Shown one piece after another: positions 1 through 10,544 of a stretch of DNA of 64,000 nt. The stretch is from Cohnella hashimotonis. GTDB taxonomy: Bacteria; Bacillota; Bacilli; Paenibacillales; Paenibacillaceae. The translations under genes and the position numbers were made by a program. Within the stretch, counting starts at the first letter, position 1. Each line of letters starts with the position of its first letter. The notes under the pieces are model-generated. The model searched no databases, was not told where the DNA came from, and saw only the letters and a program-made list of their open reading frames with translations. The stretch covers positions 1 through 64,000 of the forward strand of contig NZ_JAGRPV010000001.1 of the NCBI RefSeq assembly GCF_030014955.1, in the 5' to 3' direction.

Positions 1-1391
<1,391 letters not shown>

Positions 1392-1530
1392 CCTACTGTT
1401 CCGATCTAGGAACAAACGGCAAGCCGCACAGGTAAGAGCATTTCTAAGCGCAGGTTCGTTTCGCATCCGGTTTTCAGGGCGCAAGCTCTGTAAAGCTGCA
1501 AAGCTGTATGGCAAACGCCGCACAGTAGGT
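1392..1530 (+). other. 23S-5S internal transcribed spacer with inverted repeat
   Basis: The spacer between 23S and 5S rRNA contains no recognisable tRNA. Its two ends form a perfect 8-bp inverted repeat, CCTACTGT at 1392-1399 and ACAGTAGG at 1522-1529. This would close a stem in the precursor, as expected of an rRNA processing stalk (inference). Confidence 0.6.
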
Positions 1531-1646
1531 CTGGTGGTAATGGCGGAGGGGTCCCACGCGTACCCATCTCGAACACGACCGTTAAGCCCTCCAGCGCCGA
1601 TGGTACTTGGACCGCAGGGTCCTGGGAGAGTAGGACGTCGCCAGGC
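1531..1646 (+). rRNA. 5S ribosomal RNA
   Basis: This is a complete 5S rRNA gene of about 116 nt. It begins CTGGTGGTAATGGCGGAGGG and closes with the complementary end GACGTCGCCAGG. The internal CCCATCTCGAACACGACCG and GGTCCTGGGAGAGTAGGACG segments are typical of Gram-positive 5S. It is the last gene of the rRNA operon and is followed by an intrinsic terminator. No tRNA genes follow it. Confidence 0.96.
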
Positions 1647-1663
1647 TAATGCGCAGCAGTGAG

Positions 1664-1692
1664 AACCACCTTCTTCGGAAGGTGGTTTTTTG
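1664..1692 (+). terminator. Intrinsic terminator of the rRNA operon
   Basis: An AACCACCTTC / GAAGGTGGTT stem closed by a short TTCG tetraloop is followed by a T-rich tail. It lies directly downstream of 5S rRNA. Confidence 0.92.
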
Positions 1693-1801
1693 TTGCTTGC
1701 GATTGGTTGGTGCTAGGTCAAGTTGCGGAAACAGGGAGTCGAGACTGAAGTTTAAAGCACCGAAAGAGGCTTCCTGTGTAGCCGATTTCGCTGAGGTCCC
1801 G

Positions 1802-2230
1802 CTAACTGCGCCGCCTTGAGGTAAAGCACTGGAACGTGACGCCGAACTTGTCCTTCACGACGCCATAGGCGGCACTGAAGTGGAAGGCGGCAAGCGGCGT
1901 GATCACTTCGCCGCCTTCGCGAAGCGCATTGTACATACGCGTTGCCTCTTCGGCATCGGGCGTCGTGATGCAGACCGTGAGCAGGTCTCCTTCTCGCGGT
2001 TTCTTTCCCGGCTCGGAATCGGCGACCATGAGCTGGGCTTCGCCGATTTTTAGCTCGCTGTGGGCGATCCGCTCCTTCGTTGCTTCCGGCACATGGCCCT
2101 CCGATGCTCCAGGGCCGGCGCCAAAGGTCTGGCTGAAGGTCACTTCGGCGCCAAGCGCTTCGACATAAAAATCGATGGCTTCCTTGGCACGGCCGTCTAG
2201 TTGGATAAAGGGAACAAAATGAATGCTCAT
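1802..2230 (-). CDS. VOC-superfamily (PhnB/glyoxalase-like) protein
   Basis: The 142-residue product is a single-domain vicinal-oxygen-chelate fold protein of the PhnB / 3-demethylubiquinone-methyltransferase-like group. Recognisable family features are the opening IHFVPFIQLDGRAKEAIDFY, the stretch EVTFSQTF, and the closing GVVKDKFGVTFQCF. Members bind metals or small molecules, and the substrate cannot be told from sequence. The start at 2230 is preferred over the longer frame from 2266 because AAGGAG sits 9 nt before it. The gene is monocistronic, and its neighbour at 2338-2655 is on the same strand but has its own ribosome-binding site. Confidence 0.85.
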   Translation of the reverse strand: MSIHFVPFIQLDGRAKEAIDFYVEALGAEVTFSQTFGAGPGASEGHVPEATKERIAHSELKIGEAQLMVADSEPGKKPREGDLLTVCITTPDAEEATRMYNALREGGEVITPLAAFHFSAAYGVVKDKFGVTFQCFTSRRRS

Positions 2231-2337
2231 TGCGATCAGCTCCTTGGCTATTATTGGGTCACCCATCCGGCGTCCTCAAAGCCAGCATACCCGCTAATAG
2301 TGACAATTCTTGTCATCGATGCAAAAAAACCGAGAGC

Positions 2338-2655
2338 TCAGAGCTCATCGGTTTCTTCGTAAGAAGCTAAAATGGAATTCAGCAGTCCAGGAAAGCGAGT
2401 CTCCAGATCCTCTTCGCGAAGGGACAACAGACGGTGAGTACCGTGCGTCCGCGTGCGCACGACGCCTGCTTCGCGCAGCGTGCGGCTGTGGTGGGACACG
2501 GTGGACTTGGCGATCGGCAACTCGATATCGCCGCAGGCGCGTTCACCGTTCTGTCGCAGCTTGTAGACCATCATCAGGCGAACCGGATCGCTCAGCGCAT
2601 ATAGAACGGAAGAGAGCTGGATATCCGCTGTATCCGGATGGAAGAGCGGCTTCAT
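2338..2655 (-). CDS. ArsR/SmtB-family winged-helix transcriptional regulator
   Basis: The 105-residue protein has the ArsR-type winged helix: ALSDPVRLMMVYKL opens the DNA-binding domain, and the recognition helix is AKSTVSHHSRTLREAGVV (about residues 49-66). The wing follows, with GTHRLLSLR. The classical metal-binding ELCVCDL motif is absent, so it probably responds to another signal. The start at 2655 has the strong ribosome-binding site GGAGGG 7 nt upstream; the longer frame from 2700 lacks one. It is transcribed divergently from the MFS exporter at 2777, and this arrangement suggests it represses that gene and itself. Confidence 0.88.
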   Translation of the reverse strand: MKPLFHPDTADIQLSSVLYALSDPVRLMMVYKLRQNGERACGDIELPIAKSTVSHHSRTLREAGVVRTRTHGTHRLLSLREEDLETRFPGLLNSILASYEETDEL

Positions 2656-2718
2656 GGCGGAGCCCTCCTTTATTATTGAATCATAATTGCATTTTAGCAC
2701 AAGGGATGTTATATTTCT

Positions 2719-2742
2719 ATTGTTCGATAATCATAGAACATT
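2719..2742. promoter_or_regulatory. Candidate operator of the ArsR-type regulator
   Basis: An imperfect palindrome with arms TGTTC (2721-2725) and GAACA (2736-2740) lies in the AT-rich gap between the divergent regulator and MFS genes. Its length and position fit an ArsR-family operator. Assignment is inference from location and symmetry. Confidence 0.45.
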
Positions 2743-2776
2743 AAAACATTGGAATAAGCGAATGGAGATGAATCGA

Positions 2777-4183
2777 ATGAACGCAATAAAGGCTGGTAAC
2801 GGTGCAGCTGCGAACACGGAAAATACGGCGTTTAAGTCGGAGAAGGTCGCGACGCTCATCCTTGGCCTGGCTATGGTACTCGTAATTATGAATACGATGA
2901 TGTTCAACCTGGCGCTGCCGGACGTCACGCACGACTTCGCGCTGTCGCCGTCGAGCGCATCTTGGATCGTTACCGGTTATTCTATCGTATTCGCGATATC
3001 ATCCATTACGTACAGCCGGCTGTCGGACTACGTGCCGATCAGGCGCCTTGTCGTAATCAGCCTGCTGCTCTTCGGTCTCGCAGCCATCATTGGGCTTTTC
3101 GCAAACAGCTTCCTGATGCTGCTGATCGTGCGGATCGTGCAAGCGACCGGCGCAGGCGCGATTCCTTCGCTGTCGCTGGTGCTTATCAGCCGGTACGTGC
3201 CGATTGAGCGCAGAGGCGCCGCGATGGCGATCATTATGTCCGCCGCATCGCTCGGCCTCGGACTGGGCCCGGTCGTCGGCGGCGCCGTCGTGCAGTATCT
3301 CGGCTGGCATCTTCTGTTTGCCGTCAGCGCTCTGACGCTTATTCTCGTGCCTGTACTAGCGATCGTACTGCCGAGCGAACGCAAGGGCGCCGGATCGCTG
3401 GACCTGCCTGGCGCTTTGCTGGCTGCCGTCAGCACGACTGGTCTGCTGTTATTTTTGACGAATCACCAATGGTACATGCTTGCTGGCGGCGCGCTGGCGC
3501 TGATCCTGTTCGCCGCTCGCATCCGCACGGCTCGTTTTCCGTTCGTACTGCCCGCGCTTTTCGCGAACCGCAGGTACCTGTTGCTCGGCGCGGTCGGCGT
3601 TGCGGCGTACTTGTCGAGCTTCGCCACCCTATTTCTGCTGCCGCAGATCCTGGTGCATCTTCACGGTCTCAGCGCGATCGAGTCGGGACTCGTGATCTTT
3701 CCGGGTTCGCTGCTTGCGCTCCTAATGTCCCGCAAAGTCGGCGGGCTCATCGACCGCAGCGGCAACGCGGCGATAATCCGTTACATCCCTGTGCTCATTC
3801 TGCTCTCCGTCGTCTTGTTCGCGCTGCTTTCCGGAACTTCCTATGTTTCGATCCTGCTGATTTACATGCTGCTCAGCCTCGGCTTCACCTTCATGACCAG
3901 CAGCATCTCCAACGAGATGTCGCGGCTGCTGCCGGCCTCGCAGATCGGCTCCGGCATGGGACTGTTCCAACTCCTCCAGTTCGTGAGCGGCGCATTCGGC
4001 GTGGCGCTGTCCGCGAGCGCGATCGATTGGCAGAAGCGCCTGCCGCTGCGCGAAGCGTATAGCAACATCTATTGGGGACTGGCCGTCGTCGTACTGTTGT
4101 CCATCGGCTGCGCCTACCTGTACCTTCGCGACAGAAGCGCAAAGCCCGTACTTGCCCCGGCCGTGCAAGCGGATCGTCCTTAA
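2777..4183 (+). CDS. MFS multidrug/TCR-Tet-like efflux transporter
   Basis: The 468-residue polytopic membrane protein belongs to the major facilitator superfamily, drug:H+ antiporter group. The N-terminal half has the pattern NLALPDVTHDFALSPSSASW typical of the DHA2/EmrB-QacA group, and motif C-like glycines (SLGLGLGPVVGGAVVQYLGW) follow around residue 155. Hydrophobic helices continue to the C-terminus. It presumably exports a toxic compound by proton antiport; the substrate is unknown. The start at 2777 is favoured by GGAG 9 nt upstream; ATGs at 2762 and 2768 are in the same frame. The divergent ArsR-type regulator probably controls it. Confidence 0.88.
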   Translation: MNAIKAGNGAAANTENTAFKSEKVATLILGLAMVLVIMNTMMFNLALPDVTHDFALSPSSASWIVTGYSIVFAISSITYSRLSDYVPIRRLVVISLLLFGLAAIIGLFANSFLMLLIVRIVQATGAGAIPSLSLVLISRYVPIERRGAAMAIIMSAASLGLGLGPVVGGAVVQYLGWHLLFAVSALTLILVPVLAIVLPSERKGAGSLDLPGALLAAVSTTGLLLFLTNHQWYMLAGGALALILFAARIRTARFPFVLPALFANRRYLLLGAVGVAAYLSSFATLFLLPQILVHLHGLSAIESGLVIFPGSLLALLMSRKVGGLIDRSGNAAIIRYIPVLILLSVVLFALLSGTSYVSILLIYMLLSLGFTFMTSSISNEMSRLLPASQIGSGMGLFQLLQFVSGAFGVALSASAIDWQKRLPLREAYSNIYWGLAVVVLLSIGCAYLYLRDRSAKPVLAPAVQADRP

Positions 4184-4223
4184 GCTATTATAGTTGTAGC
4201 ATAAGGGAGGTTGGGCAAACCGC

Positions 4224-5390
4224 ATGGACATTCGCCATCTGTCGCTCGAGGATTTTGACGAGCGGATCGCTTTATCCGAATTCGCTTTTCAATTCAAGCT
4301 GCCGCAGGACCGTAGGGAGACGGAGCTCCGCTACTTTCGGCCGGAGGAGCATCTTGGCGCCTTTGACGATCAAGGCAAGCTGCTGTCGGCGCTGATCCTG
4401 CTTCCGTTTCGCGTATGGGTGAACGGTACCAGCATGAAAATGGGCGGCATCGCGGGCGTGGCGACCTGGCCCGAAGCGCGCCGGCACGGCTGCGTGTCGC
4501 GTCTCTTGCATGCCTCGCTGACGGAAATGCGCGAGCAGGGACAAACGATCAGCATGCTGCATCCGTTCGCTTTTCCTTTTTATCGCAAATACGGCTGGGA
4601 GATGACCGTGGAGCGCAAAAAATACGAGCTGGAGCCGCGCCATTTTCCGGCGAAAAGGAATGGGCCCGGGAGCGTGGAGCGCATCGCGCCGAATACGGCT
4701 GCGGTCGCGGAATTGTACGCCAAGGCAGCGTCTCGTTATACCGGCACGCTGGACAGAACCGAGGAGTGGTGGACGCGCAAGCGCTGGATCACGCCGGGGC
4801 TGCTCGCCCTGTACCGCAACGAAGCTGGCGAACCGGAAGGTTATCTCCACTATCAGGTGGAAAATCGGGTCATGACGGTGCTCGAATGGGTATCCGTCAC
4901 GGAAGGGGCACGCAGTGGGTTGTGGGATTTTGTTGGCAACCACGATTCCATGATCGACCGGCTCCTGTTGACGGTGCCCTCGAATGACCCGCTGCCGTTT
5001 TTAGTTTCCGATCCTCGATTCAAACAGGAGACGCATCCGTACTTTATGTCGCGTATCGTAGATGCTGAAGCGTTCGTGTCCGAATACCGCTTTGCGCCGG
5101 GCACGGATGAATCGCTGCTGCTTCGCTTGCAGGATGCGCATGCCGACTGGAACGACGGCATGTTCCGACTGTCCCTCGGGGCAAACGGCAAGGCGGAGCT
5201 GAAGCGTACGGTAGAAGATTCCGCCGCTTCGGTCACGCTGGACATTCAGACGCTGACCGCGCTGCTGCTGGGTGGGCGTCGTCCGACCCCGCTGGCCGAG
5301 GCAGGCAGACTGGGCGGCGATTCGAAGCTCGTCGGCCTGCTCGAACGCCGCTTGCCAAGATACGATACGTTCCTGATGGACTTTTTTTGA
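4224..5390 (+). CDS. Eis-like GNAT-family N-acetyltransferase
   Basis: The 388-residue protein matches the three-part Eis architecture: an N-terminal GNAT domain (acetyl-CoA loop region GGIAGVATWPEARRHGCVSR, about residues 73-92), a second degenerate GNAT domain, and a C-terminal sterol-carrier-like domain. The segment SMLHPFAFPFYRKYGWE is a hallmark of the family, and the C-terminal carboxylate ends in FLMDFF. Such enzymes acetylate amines, including aminoglycosides in mycobacteria, but the substrate here is unknown. GGGAGG lies 13 nt before the start. It follows the MFS gene by 40 nt and may be co-transcribed with it. Confidence 0.87.
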   Translation: MDIRHLSLEDFDERIALSEFAFQFKLPQDRRETELRYFRPEEHLGAFDDQGKLLSALILLPFRVWVNGTSMKMGGIAGVATWPEARRHGCVSRLLHASLTEMREQGQTISMLHPFAFPFYRKYGWEMTVERKKYELEPRHFPAKRNGPGSVERIAPNTAAVAELYAKAASRYTGTLDRTEEWWTRKRWITPGLLALYRNEAGEPEGYLHYQVENRVMTVLEWVSVTEGARSGLWDFVGNHDSMIDRLLLTVPSNDPLPFLVSDPRFKQETHPYFMSRIVDAEAFVSEYRFAPGTDESLLLRLQDAHADWNDGMFRLSLGANGKAELKRTVEDSAASVTLDIQTLTALLLGGRRPTPLAEAGRLGGDSKLVGLLERRLPRYDTFLMDFF

Positions 5391-5393
5391 AGG

Positions 5394-5449
5394 AGCGAGA
5401 AGGCGCATCGCCCATTTGCCCGACAGGCTGGATGGCTTTGCGCTTTTTT
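5394..5449 (+). terminator. Probable intrinsic terminator after the acetyltransferase gene
   Basis: An imperfect stem (arms around AGCGAGAAGGCGCATC and GATGGCTTTGCGCT) is followed by six T residues. The rest of the gap up to the ctsR promoter at 5677 shows nothing recognisable. Confidence 0.45.
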
Positions 5450-5676
5450 CGTCTTCTTTCGCAAATGTTGCAGCTTATGTTACTGTGCCATCTCCAGCTC
5501 GACCGTTGTCGGCGACATAAGATCACCGCTTTCTCATGAGATTGATAATGTAAATGATAACCAGATCTTCGCATCAGGAAAAGTGCAGGCTTTCGATCTT
5601 TAAACGTGACCGAATCGGTGCATACTGAGGAGAAGAGGGACTTGGCGCCCGGCTTCGAACGGAACGACTAGCGGGG

Positions 5677-5704
5677 TTGCATTTTATTATAAAGTGCGTA
5701 TAAT
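5677..5704 (+). promoter_or_regulatory. SigA-type promoter of the ctsR operon
   Basis: TTGCAT (5677-5682) and a perfect TATAAT (5699-5704) are separated by 16 nt. The CtsR heptads begin 9 nt after the -10 box, so they cover the expected transcription start. Confidence 0.85.
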
Positions 5705-5712
5705 ATGGTTAT

Positions 5713-5742
5713 AGTCAAAGAAAGTCAAAGTCAGAAGTCAAA
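5713..5742 (+). promoter_or_regulatory. CtsR operator: three AGTCAAA heptads
   Basis: Two AGTCAAA heptads at 5713-5719 and 5723-5729 are separated by 3 nt, as in the known tandem CtsR box. A third heptad lies at 5736-5742. Placement over the start site supports autorepression of the operon. Confidence 0.9.
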
Positions 5743-5775
5743 GCCGTTCTCCGGAAAGGGGGTTAGGCTCTTGTT

Positions 5776-6234
5776 ATGCGCAACATATCCGATCTGATCG
5801 AGCATTATCTGAAGCAGATTTTGCAGAGCGGCGCAGGCTCGATCGAGATCCAGCGGGGAGATCTCGCGGAGAAGTTCTCATGCGTGCCCTCCCAGATCAA
5901 CTACGTCATCAGCACGCGGTTTACGCTCGAAAAGGGGTATAGTGTAGAGAGTAAACGAGGCGGCGGAGGATATATCCGCATTCAACGCGTGGACCTTCCT
6001 TCTTTGGAAGCCGTGCAGCGACTGCTCCATCAGAGCGCAGGCAGCCGGATCGACGAGAACAAGGCCAACGGTTTGATCTACCAGCTCGAGGAGGCAGGCA
6101 TCGTTACCGCCCGGGAGGCGCATCTGATGCGCACCGCGCTTTCGCCGGAGGCGCTGCCGCTCAAGCAGCCGCTGCAGGACGAGCTGAGGTCCAACCTGAT
6201 GCGGGTCATGCTGCTGGCGCTTCTTGCGCGTTAG
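5776..6234 (+). CDS. ctsR: Heat-shock repressor CtsR
   Basis: CtsR (152 aa) is the dimeric winged-helix repressor of class III heat-shock genes (clpC, clpP and others). The N-terminal HTH reads RGDLAEKFSCVPSQINYVIS (about 27-46), and the heat-sensing tetraglycine loop is present at residues 62-65 (KRGGGGYIRI). The C-terminal domain is the region contacted by the arginine kinase McsB. It is the first gene of a four-gene operon with mcsA, mcsB and clpC, and three CtsR heptads overlap its own promoter, so it is autoregulated. The start lies 14 nt after an AAAGGGGG ribosome-binding site. Confidence 0.97.
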   Translation: MRNISDLIEHYLKQILQSGAGSIEIQRGDLAEKFSCVPSQINYVISTRFTLEKGYSVESKRGGGGYIRIQRVDLPSLEAVQRLLHQSAGSRIDENKANGLIYQLEEAGIVTAREAHLMRTALSPEALPLKQPLQDELRSNLMRVMLLALLAR

Positions 6235-6284
6235 ACCGGGCCGTTTTGTTAGCCAACCATTATAGCCGTGGGGAGGAGATCAAG

Positions 6285-6806
6285 TTGGTATGCCAGGAGT
6301 GCGGCCAGCGGCCGGCAACGCTTCATTTTTCAAAGTACGTCAACGGAGAAAAGACGGAGCTTCACATTTGCGAAGCGTGCGCGAGGGAGAAGGGCGAGCT
6401 CATTCCCGGGACGCCGTCGGGCTTTTCCATCCACAATCTGCTCTCCGGCCTCATGGACTTCGACCCCTCCGGCTTGTCCGGCGCCAAAGCGCAGGTCCAA
6501 CAGCAGCAGCGATGCGAGGGCTGCGGGATGACTTACGGGCAATTCAGCAAGCTCGGCCGGTTCGGCTGCGCCCACTGCTACAAGCAGTTCGCGGAACGAC
6601 TCGACCCTTTGCTGAAGCGGGTGCACGGGAATACGGTCCATGTAGGCAAGGTACCGAAGCGGGCCGGCGGACTGGTCAGGCTGCGGCGCGAGATCGACGG
6701 CCTGAAGCGGGAGATGCAGAGCCGGATCGAGGGCGAGGATTTCGAATCCGCGGCCGATCTGCGCGACCGCATCCGCGAGCTCGAGCGCGAAGTCCAGAAC
6801 GGTTAG
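6285..6806 (+). CDS. mcsA: McsA, zinc-finger activator of the arginine kinase McsB
   Basis: McsA (173 aa) carries two pairs of CxxC zinc-binding motifs: CQEC and CEAC near the N-terminus, then CEGC and CAHC around residues 80-105. A C-terminal UVR-type helix pair (residues about 130-173, FESAADLRDRIRELEREV) ends the protein. It activates McsB and helps deliver it to CtsR and ClpC. The TTG at 6285 is chosen as start because GGGAGGAG lies 6 nt upstream and the product then begins VCQECGQRPATLHF like its homologues; the longer frame from 6246 has no ribosome-binding site. It lies 50 nt after ctsR. Confidence 0.94.
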   Translation: MVCQECGQRPATLHFSKYVNGEKTELHICEACAREKGELIPGTPSGFSIHNLLSGLMDFDPSGLSGAKAQVQQQQRCEGCGMTYGQFSKLGRFGCAHCYKQFAERLDPLLKRVHGNTVHVGKVPKRAGGLVRLRREIDGLKREMQSRIEGEDFESAADLRDRIRELEREVQNG

Positions 6807-6818
6807 GGGGCACGGCAC

Positions 6819-7883
6819 ATGGGTAATCGGAAATATACCGCGGAGGCGCTGAGCCCCTGGATGAAGGAGGACGCGCCGGATCGCGACGTCGTGCTGAGCA
6901 GTCGAGTCCGCATCGCCCGGAATTTGCGGCATCTGCCGTTTCCGATGATGGCCAGCGCTTCGCAGGCATCCGACGCGATGGACCGGCTGCTGATGGTAAA
7001 TGAGAGCGGCAGGCTGAACGGTCTCGGCGAAGTCAGCAGCATCCGTCTGTCCGAGCTGAGCGAGCTGGAGAAACAGGTGCTGGTGGAAAAGCATCTGATC
7101 AGTCCGGCGCTGGCGAACCAGGCGCAGCATGCTGCGCTGATGCTCGGGCCGGGCGAAGACGTCAGCCTGATGGTGAACGAAGAGGACCATTTGCGCATTC
7201 AATGTCTGCATGCGGGATTTCAGTTGAAGGAAACCTGGGATACCGCAAGCAAGATCGACGATATCTTCGAGGAAGCCGTCGACTATGCCTTCGACGAGAA
7301 ATACGGATTCCTGACCAGCTGTCCGACCAACGTAGGCACGGGCATTCGCGCATCGGTTATGATGCATCTGCCCGCGCTTGTCATAACGGGGCAGATCAAC
7401 CGGATCCTGTCGGCGGTCACGCAGGTCGGCCTGGCGGTGAGGGGCATGTACGGCGAGGGCAGCGAGGCGACGGGCAACCTGTTCCAGGTATCGAACCAGA
7501 TCACGCTTGGCCAGTCCGAGGCCGAAATCATCGACCATCTGCATGCGGTCGCCCGCCAGATCATCGAGCACGAGAAGGCGGCGCGGGCCAAGCTGATGGG
7601 CGAGTCGAGACTGAAGGTCGAGGACCGCATCAAGAGGTCGTTCGGCATTCTGAGCTATGCCGCCGTCATCGACGCGAAGGAAGCTTCGCAGCGTCTGTCG
7701 GATCTGCGGCTCGGCGTTCATCTGGGCCTGCTGCCCGGCGTGGACGAGGGTACGCTGAACGAATTGCTCGTCTCGATTCAGCCCGGATACCTGCAACAGG
7801 CTTACGGCGAGGCGCTTAGTCCGGAGCAGCGGGACATGACTCGCGCCCAAATGATCTCGTCCAGACTGGCAACTCATGCCTAA
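6819..7883 (+). CDS. mcsB: Protein arginine kinase McsB
   Basis: McsB (354 aa) phosphorylates arginines on CtsR and on misfolded proteins, marking them for ClpCP degradation. The phosphagen-kinase catalytic domain is complete: SSRVRIARN (27-35) binds nucleotide, NEEDHLRIQ lies at 120-128, and the reactive cysteine region TSCPTNVGTGIRAS lies near 168. The C-terminal phosphoarginine-recognition motif RDMTRA (about 338-343) is intact, so feedback activation by phosphoarginine should work. The gene starts 12 nt after mcsA and is followed closely by clpC. Confidence 0.96.
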   Translation: MGNRKYTAEALSPWMKEDAPDRDVVLSSRVRIARNLRHLPFPMMASASQASDAMDRLLMVNESGRLNGLGEVSSIRLSELSELEKQVLVEKHLISPALANQAQHAALMLGPGEDVSLMVNEEDHLRIQCLHAGFQLKETWDTASKIDDIFEEAVDYAFDEKYGFLTSCPTNVGTGIRASVMMHLPALVITGQINRILSAVTQVGLAVRGMYGEGSEATGNLFQVSNQITLGQSEAEIIDHLHAVARQIIEHEKAARAKLMGESRLKVEDRIKRSFGILSYAAVIDAKEASQRLSDLRLGVHLGLLPGVDEGTLNELLVSIQPGYLQQAYGEALSPEQRDMTRAQMISSRLATHA

Positions 7884-7922
7884 ATCATCTATTCTTATAT
7901 TATACGGAGGAGGTGCTGTCTC

Positions 7923-10391
7923 ATGATGTTCGGACGATTCACCGAACGCGCACAAAAGGTTCTTGCATTGGCACAGGAAGAAGCGGTGCGCTTGGGACAC
8001 AACAATATCGGTACGGAACACATTCTGCTCGGTCTAATCCGCGAAGGCGAGTCTATCGCCGCCAAGGCGCTGATCGCGCTGGGCCTCGGTCTCGAGAAGA
8101 TCCAGGACGAAGTCGAATCCTTGATCGGACGCGGCCAGGAGCAGCCGACCAACATCGCCTACACCCCGCGTGCGAAAAAAGTCATCGAGCTGTCGATGGA
8201 CGAAGCGCGCAAGCTCGGCCATACGTATGTCGGCACGGAGCATATCCTGCTCGGTCTGATCCGCGAAGGCGAGGGCGTGGCGGCACGCGTACTCAACAAT
8301 CTCGGCATCAGCCTGAACAAGGCGCGCCAGCAGGTGCTGCAGCTCCTCGGCAGCAGCGAGAGCGTATCGCAGAATCACGGGCCTTCTAACAATGTAAGCA
8401 CGCCTACGCTCGACGGTCTGGCACGCGACCTGACCGCGAGCGCACGCGACAACAATATCGACCCGGTCATCGGGCGCGCCAAGGAGATCGAACGCGTGAT
8501 CCAGGTGCTCTCCCGCCGGACCAAGAACAACCCAGTCCTCATCGGCGAACCCGGCGTCGGCAAGACGGCGATCGCCGAGGGCCTGGCGCAGCGCATCGTA
8601 AACAACGAGATTCCCGAAACGCTTCGGGACAAGCGCGTCATGACGCTCGATATGGGCTCCGTCGTCGCCGGTACCAAGTACCGCGGCGAGTTCGAAGACC
8701 GCCTGAAGAAGATCATGGACGAGATTCGCCAAGCCGGCAATGTCATCCTGTTCATCGACGAGCTGCACACGCTGATCGGCGCGGGCGGCGCGGAAGGCGC
8801 GATCGACGCGTCCAATATCCTGAAGCCGGCTCTCGCGAGAGGCGAGCTCCAGTGCATCGGCGCGACGACGCTCGACGAGTACCGCAAGTATATCGAGAAG
8901 GATGCAGCGCTCGAGCGCCGCTTCCAGCCGATTACCGTCGACCAGCCGTCGCCTGAAGAAGCGATCCAGATCCTGAACGGCTTGCGCGACCGCTACGAGG
9001 CGCATCACCGGGTCAAGATTACGGACGACGCCATCGAAGCCGCAGTCAAGTTGTCCGACCGCTATATCACGGATCGCTTCCTGCCTGACAAGGCGATCGA
9101 CCTGATCGACGAAGCCAGCTCCAAGGTCAGACTGCGCTCGTACACCGTACCGCCGAATCTCAAGCAGCTCGAAGCGCGCCTTGAAGATATCCGCAAGGAG
9201 AAGGACGCCGCCGTGCAAAGCCAGGAGTTCGAGAAGGCTGCCGCGCTGCGCGACACCGAGCAGAAGATCCGCGAAGAGCTGGATTCTACCAAGAATACCT
9301 GGAAAGAAAAGCAGGGCCGCACGGATTCCGAGGTGACGCCGGACGATATCGCCCAGGTCGTCGCGAGCTGGACCGGCATCCCGGTCGTCAAGCTGGCGGA
9401 GGAAGAGACCGAACGCCTGCTGAAGCTGGAGAGCATCCTGCACGACCGCGTCATCGGCCAGGAGGAGGCCGTGAAGGCCGTCGCCCGCGCCGTACGCCGC
9501 TCCCGTGCCGGACTCAAGGATCCGAAGCGTCCGATTGGCTCGTTCATTTTCCTCGGGCCTACGGGCGTCGGCAAGACCGAGCTCGCGCGTGCCCTGGCCG
9601 AAGCGATGTTCGGCGACGAGAACGCGGTCATCCGCATCGACATGTCGGAGTACATGGAGAAGCACTCGACCTCCCGTCTCGTCGGGGCGCCTCCAGGATA
9701 TGTCGGTTACGATGAGGGCGGCCAGCTCACCGAGAAGGTCCGCCGTAAGCCTTACTCGGTCGTCCTGCTCGACGAGATCGAGAAGGCGCATCCCGAAGTG
9801 TTCAACGTGCTGCTGCAAGTACTTGAAGACGGCCGTCTGACCGACTCCAAGGGCCGCACGGTAGACTTCCGCAATACGCTGATCATCATGACGTCCAACG
9901 TCGGCGCCGACCAGATCAAGCGCAATTCCTCGCTCGGCTTCACCGCCGTGCAGGATGCTGGCAAGGACTACAACAACATGAAGGATAAGGTGCTCGGCGA
10001 GTTGAAGAAGTCGTTCCGCCCCGAGTTCCTGAACCGGATCGACGAGACGATCGTCTTCCACCCGCTCGCCGAAGAGCACATCGCGCAGATCGTCACGCTC
10101 ATGGCCGACGATCTCAAGAAGCGCCTTGTCGAGCACGACGTCAAGTTCGAGCTGACCGAAGCGGCCAAGAACTTCCTTGCCAAGGAAGGCTTCGATCCGG
10201 CTTACGGCGCGCGTCCGCTGCGCCGGGCGATCCAGAAGCATATCGAGGATCGTCTGTCCGAGGAGCTGCTGCTCGGCAAGATCTCGAAGGGCGACTCGCT
10301 CGAGATCGACGAAAAGGAAGGCGCGCTTGTCGTGAACAACACCAAGCCGTCGTCTCCCGAAGAGAACGAAGCGGTCAAGAATAACAGCTAA
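7923..10391 (+). CDS. clpC: ATP-dependent Clp protease ATPase subunit ClpC
   Basis: ClpC (822 aa) is the AAA+ unfoldase that partners ClpP. It has two N-terminal Clp repeats (residues 1-145, each with [14 protein letters not shown]), D1 ATPase with Walker A GEPGVGKT near 208, a coiled-coil middle domain with a UVR motif around 420-455, and D2 ATPase with GPTGVGKTE near 543. The C-terminal D2 small domain ends the protein. The length matches the family. GGAGGAG lies just before tandem ATGs at 7923 and 7926; either may be used. It is the last gene of the CtsR operon and is followed by a strong terminator. Confidence 0.97.
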   Translation: MMFGRFTERAQKVLALAQEEAVRLGHNNIGTEHILLGLIREGESIAAKALIALGLGLEKIQDEVESLIGRGQEQPTNIAYTPRAKKVIELSMDEARKLGHTYVGTEHILLGLIREGEGVAARVLNNLGISLNKARQQVLQLLGSSESVSQNHGPSNNVSTPTLDGLARDLTASARDNNIDPVIGRAKEIERVIQVLSRRTKNNPVLIGEPGVGKTAIAEGLAQRIVNNEIPETLRDKRVMTLDMGSVVAGTKYRGEFEDRLKKIMDEIRQAGNVILFIDELHTLIGAGGAEGAIDASNILKPALARGELQCIGATTLDEYRKYIEKDAALERRFQPITVDQPSPEEAIQILNGLRDRYEAHHRVKITDDAIEAAVKLSDRYITDRFLPDKAIDLIDEASSKVRLRSYTVPPNLKQLEARLEDIRKEKDAAVQSQEFEKAAALRDTEQKIREELDSTKNTWKEKQGRTDSEVTPDDIAQVVASWTGIPVVKLAEEETERLLKLESILHDRVIGQEEAVKAVARAVRRSRAGLKDPKRPIGSFIFLGPTGVGKTELARALAEAMFGDENAVIRIDMSEYMEKHSTSRLVGAPPGYVGYDEGGQLTEKVRRKPYSVVLLDEIEKAHPEVFNVLLQVLEDGRLTDSKGRTVDFRNTLIIMTSNVGADQIKRNSSLGFTAVQDAGKDYNNMKDKVLGELKKSFRPEFLNRIDETIVFHPLAEEHIAQIVTLMADDLKKRLVEHDVKFELTEAAKNFLAKEGFDPAYGARPLRRAIQKHIEDRLSEELLLGKISKGDSLEIDEKEGALVVNNTKPSSPEENEAVKNNS

Positions 10392-10414
10392 TCCGATTGC
10401 TCGCAACATCCGCG

Positions 10415-10454
10415 CCGGCGGGACACTCTTTAGAGTCGTCCCGCCGGTTTTTTT
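10415..10454 (+). terminator. Intrinsic terminator after clpC
   Basis: A GC-rich stem (CCGGCGGGAC with GTCCCGCCGG) encloses a second small ACTCT/AGAGT stem and is followed by a run of T residues. Confidence 0.93.
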
Positions 10455-10544
10455 CTGCGTTGCGGCCATCTGCCAATCTAGCCGATTGCGCCTCGCTCCC
10501 GCAGCGCTTATGATCATCATAGACATAAAGCGAGGTGGAAGAGT

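Noticed and set aside
8034..10526. Open frame of 830 codons on the minus strand
   Set aside because: It is the antisense shadow of clpC.
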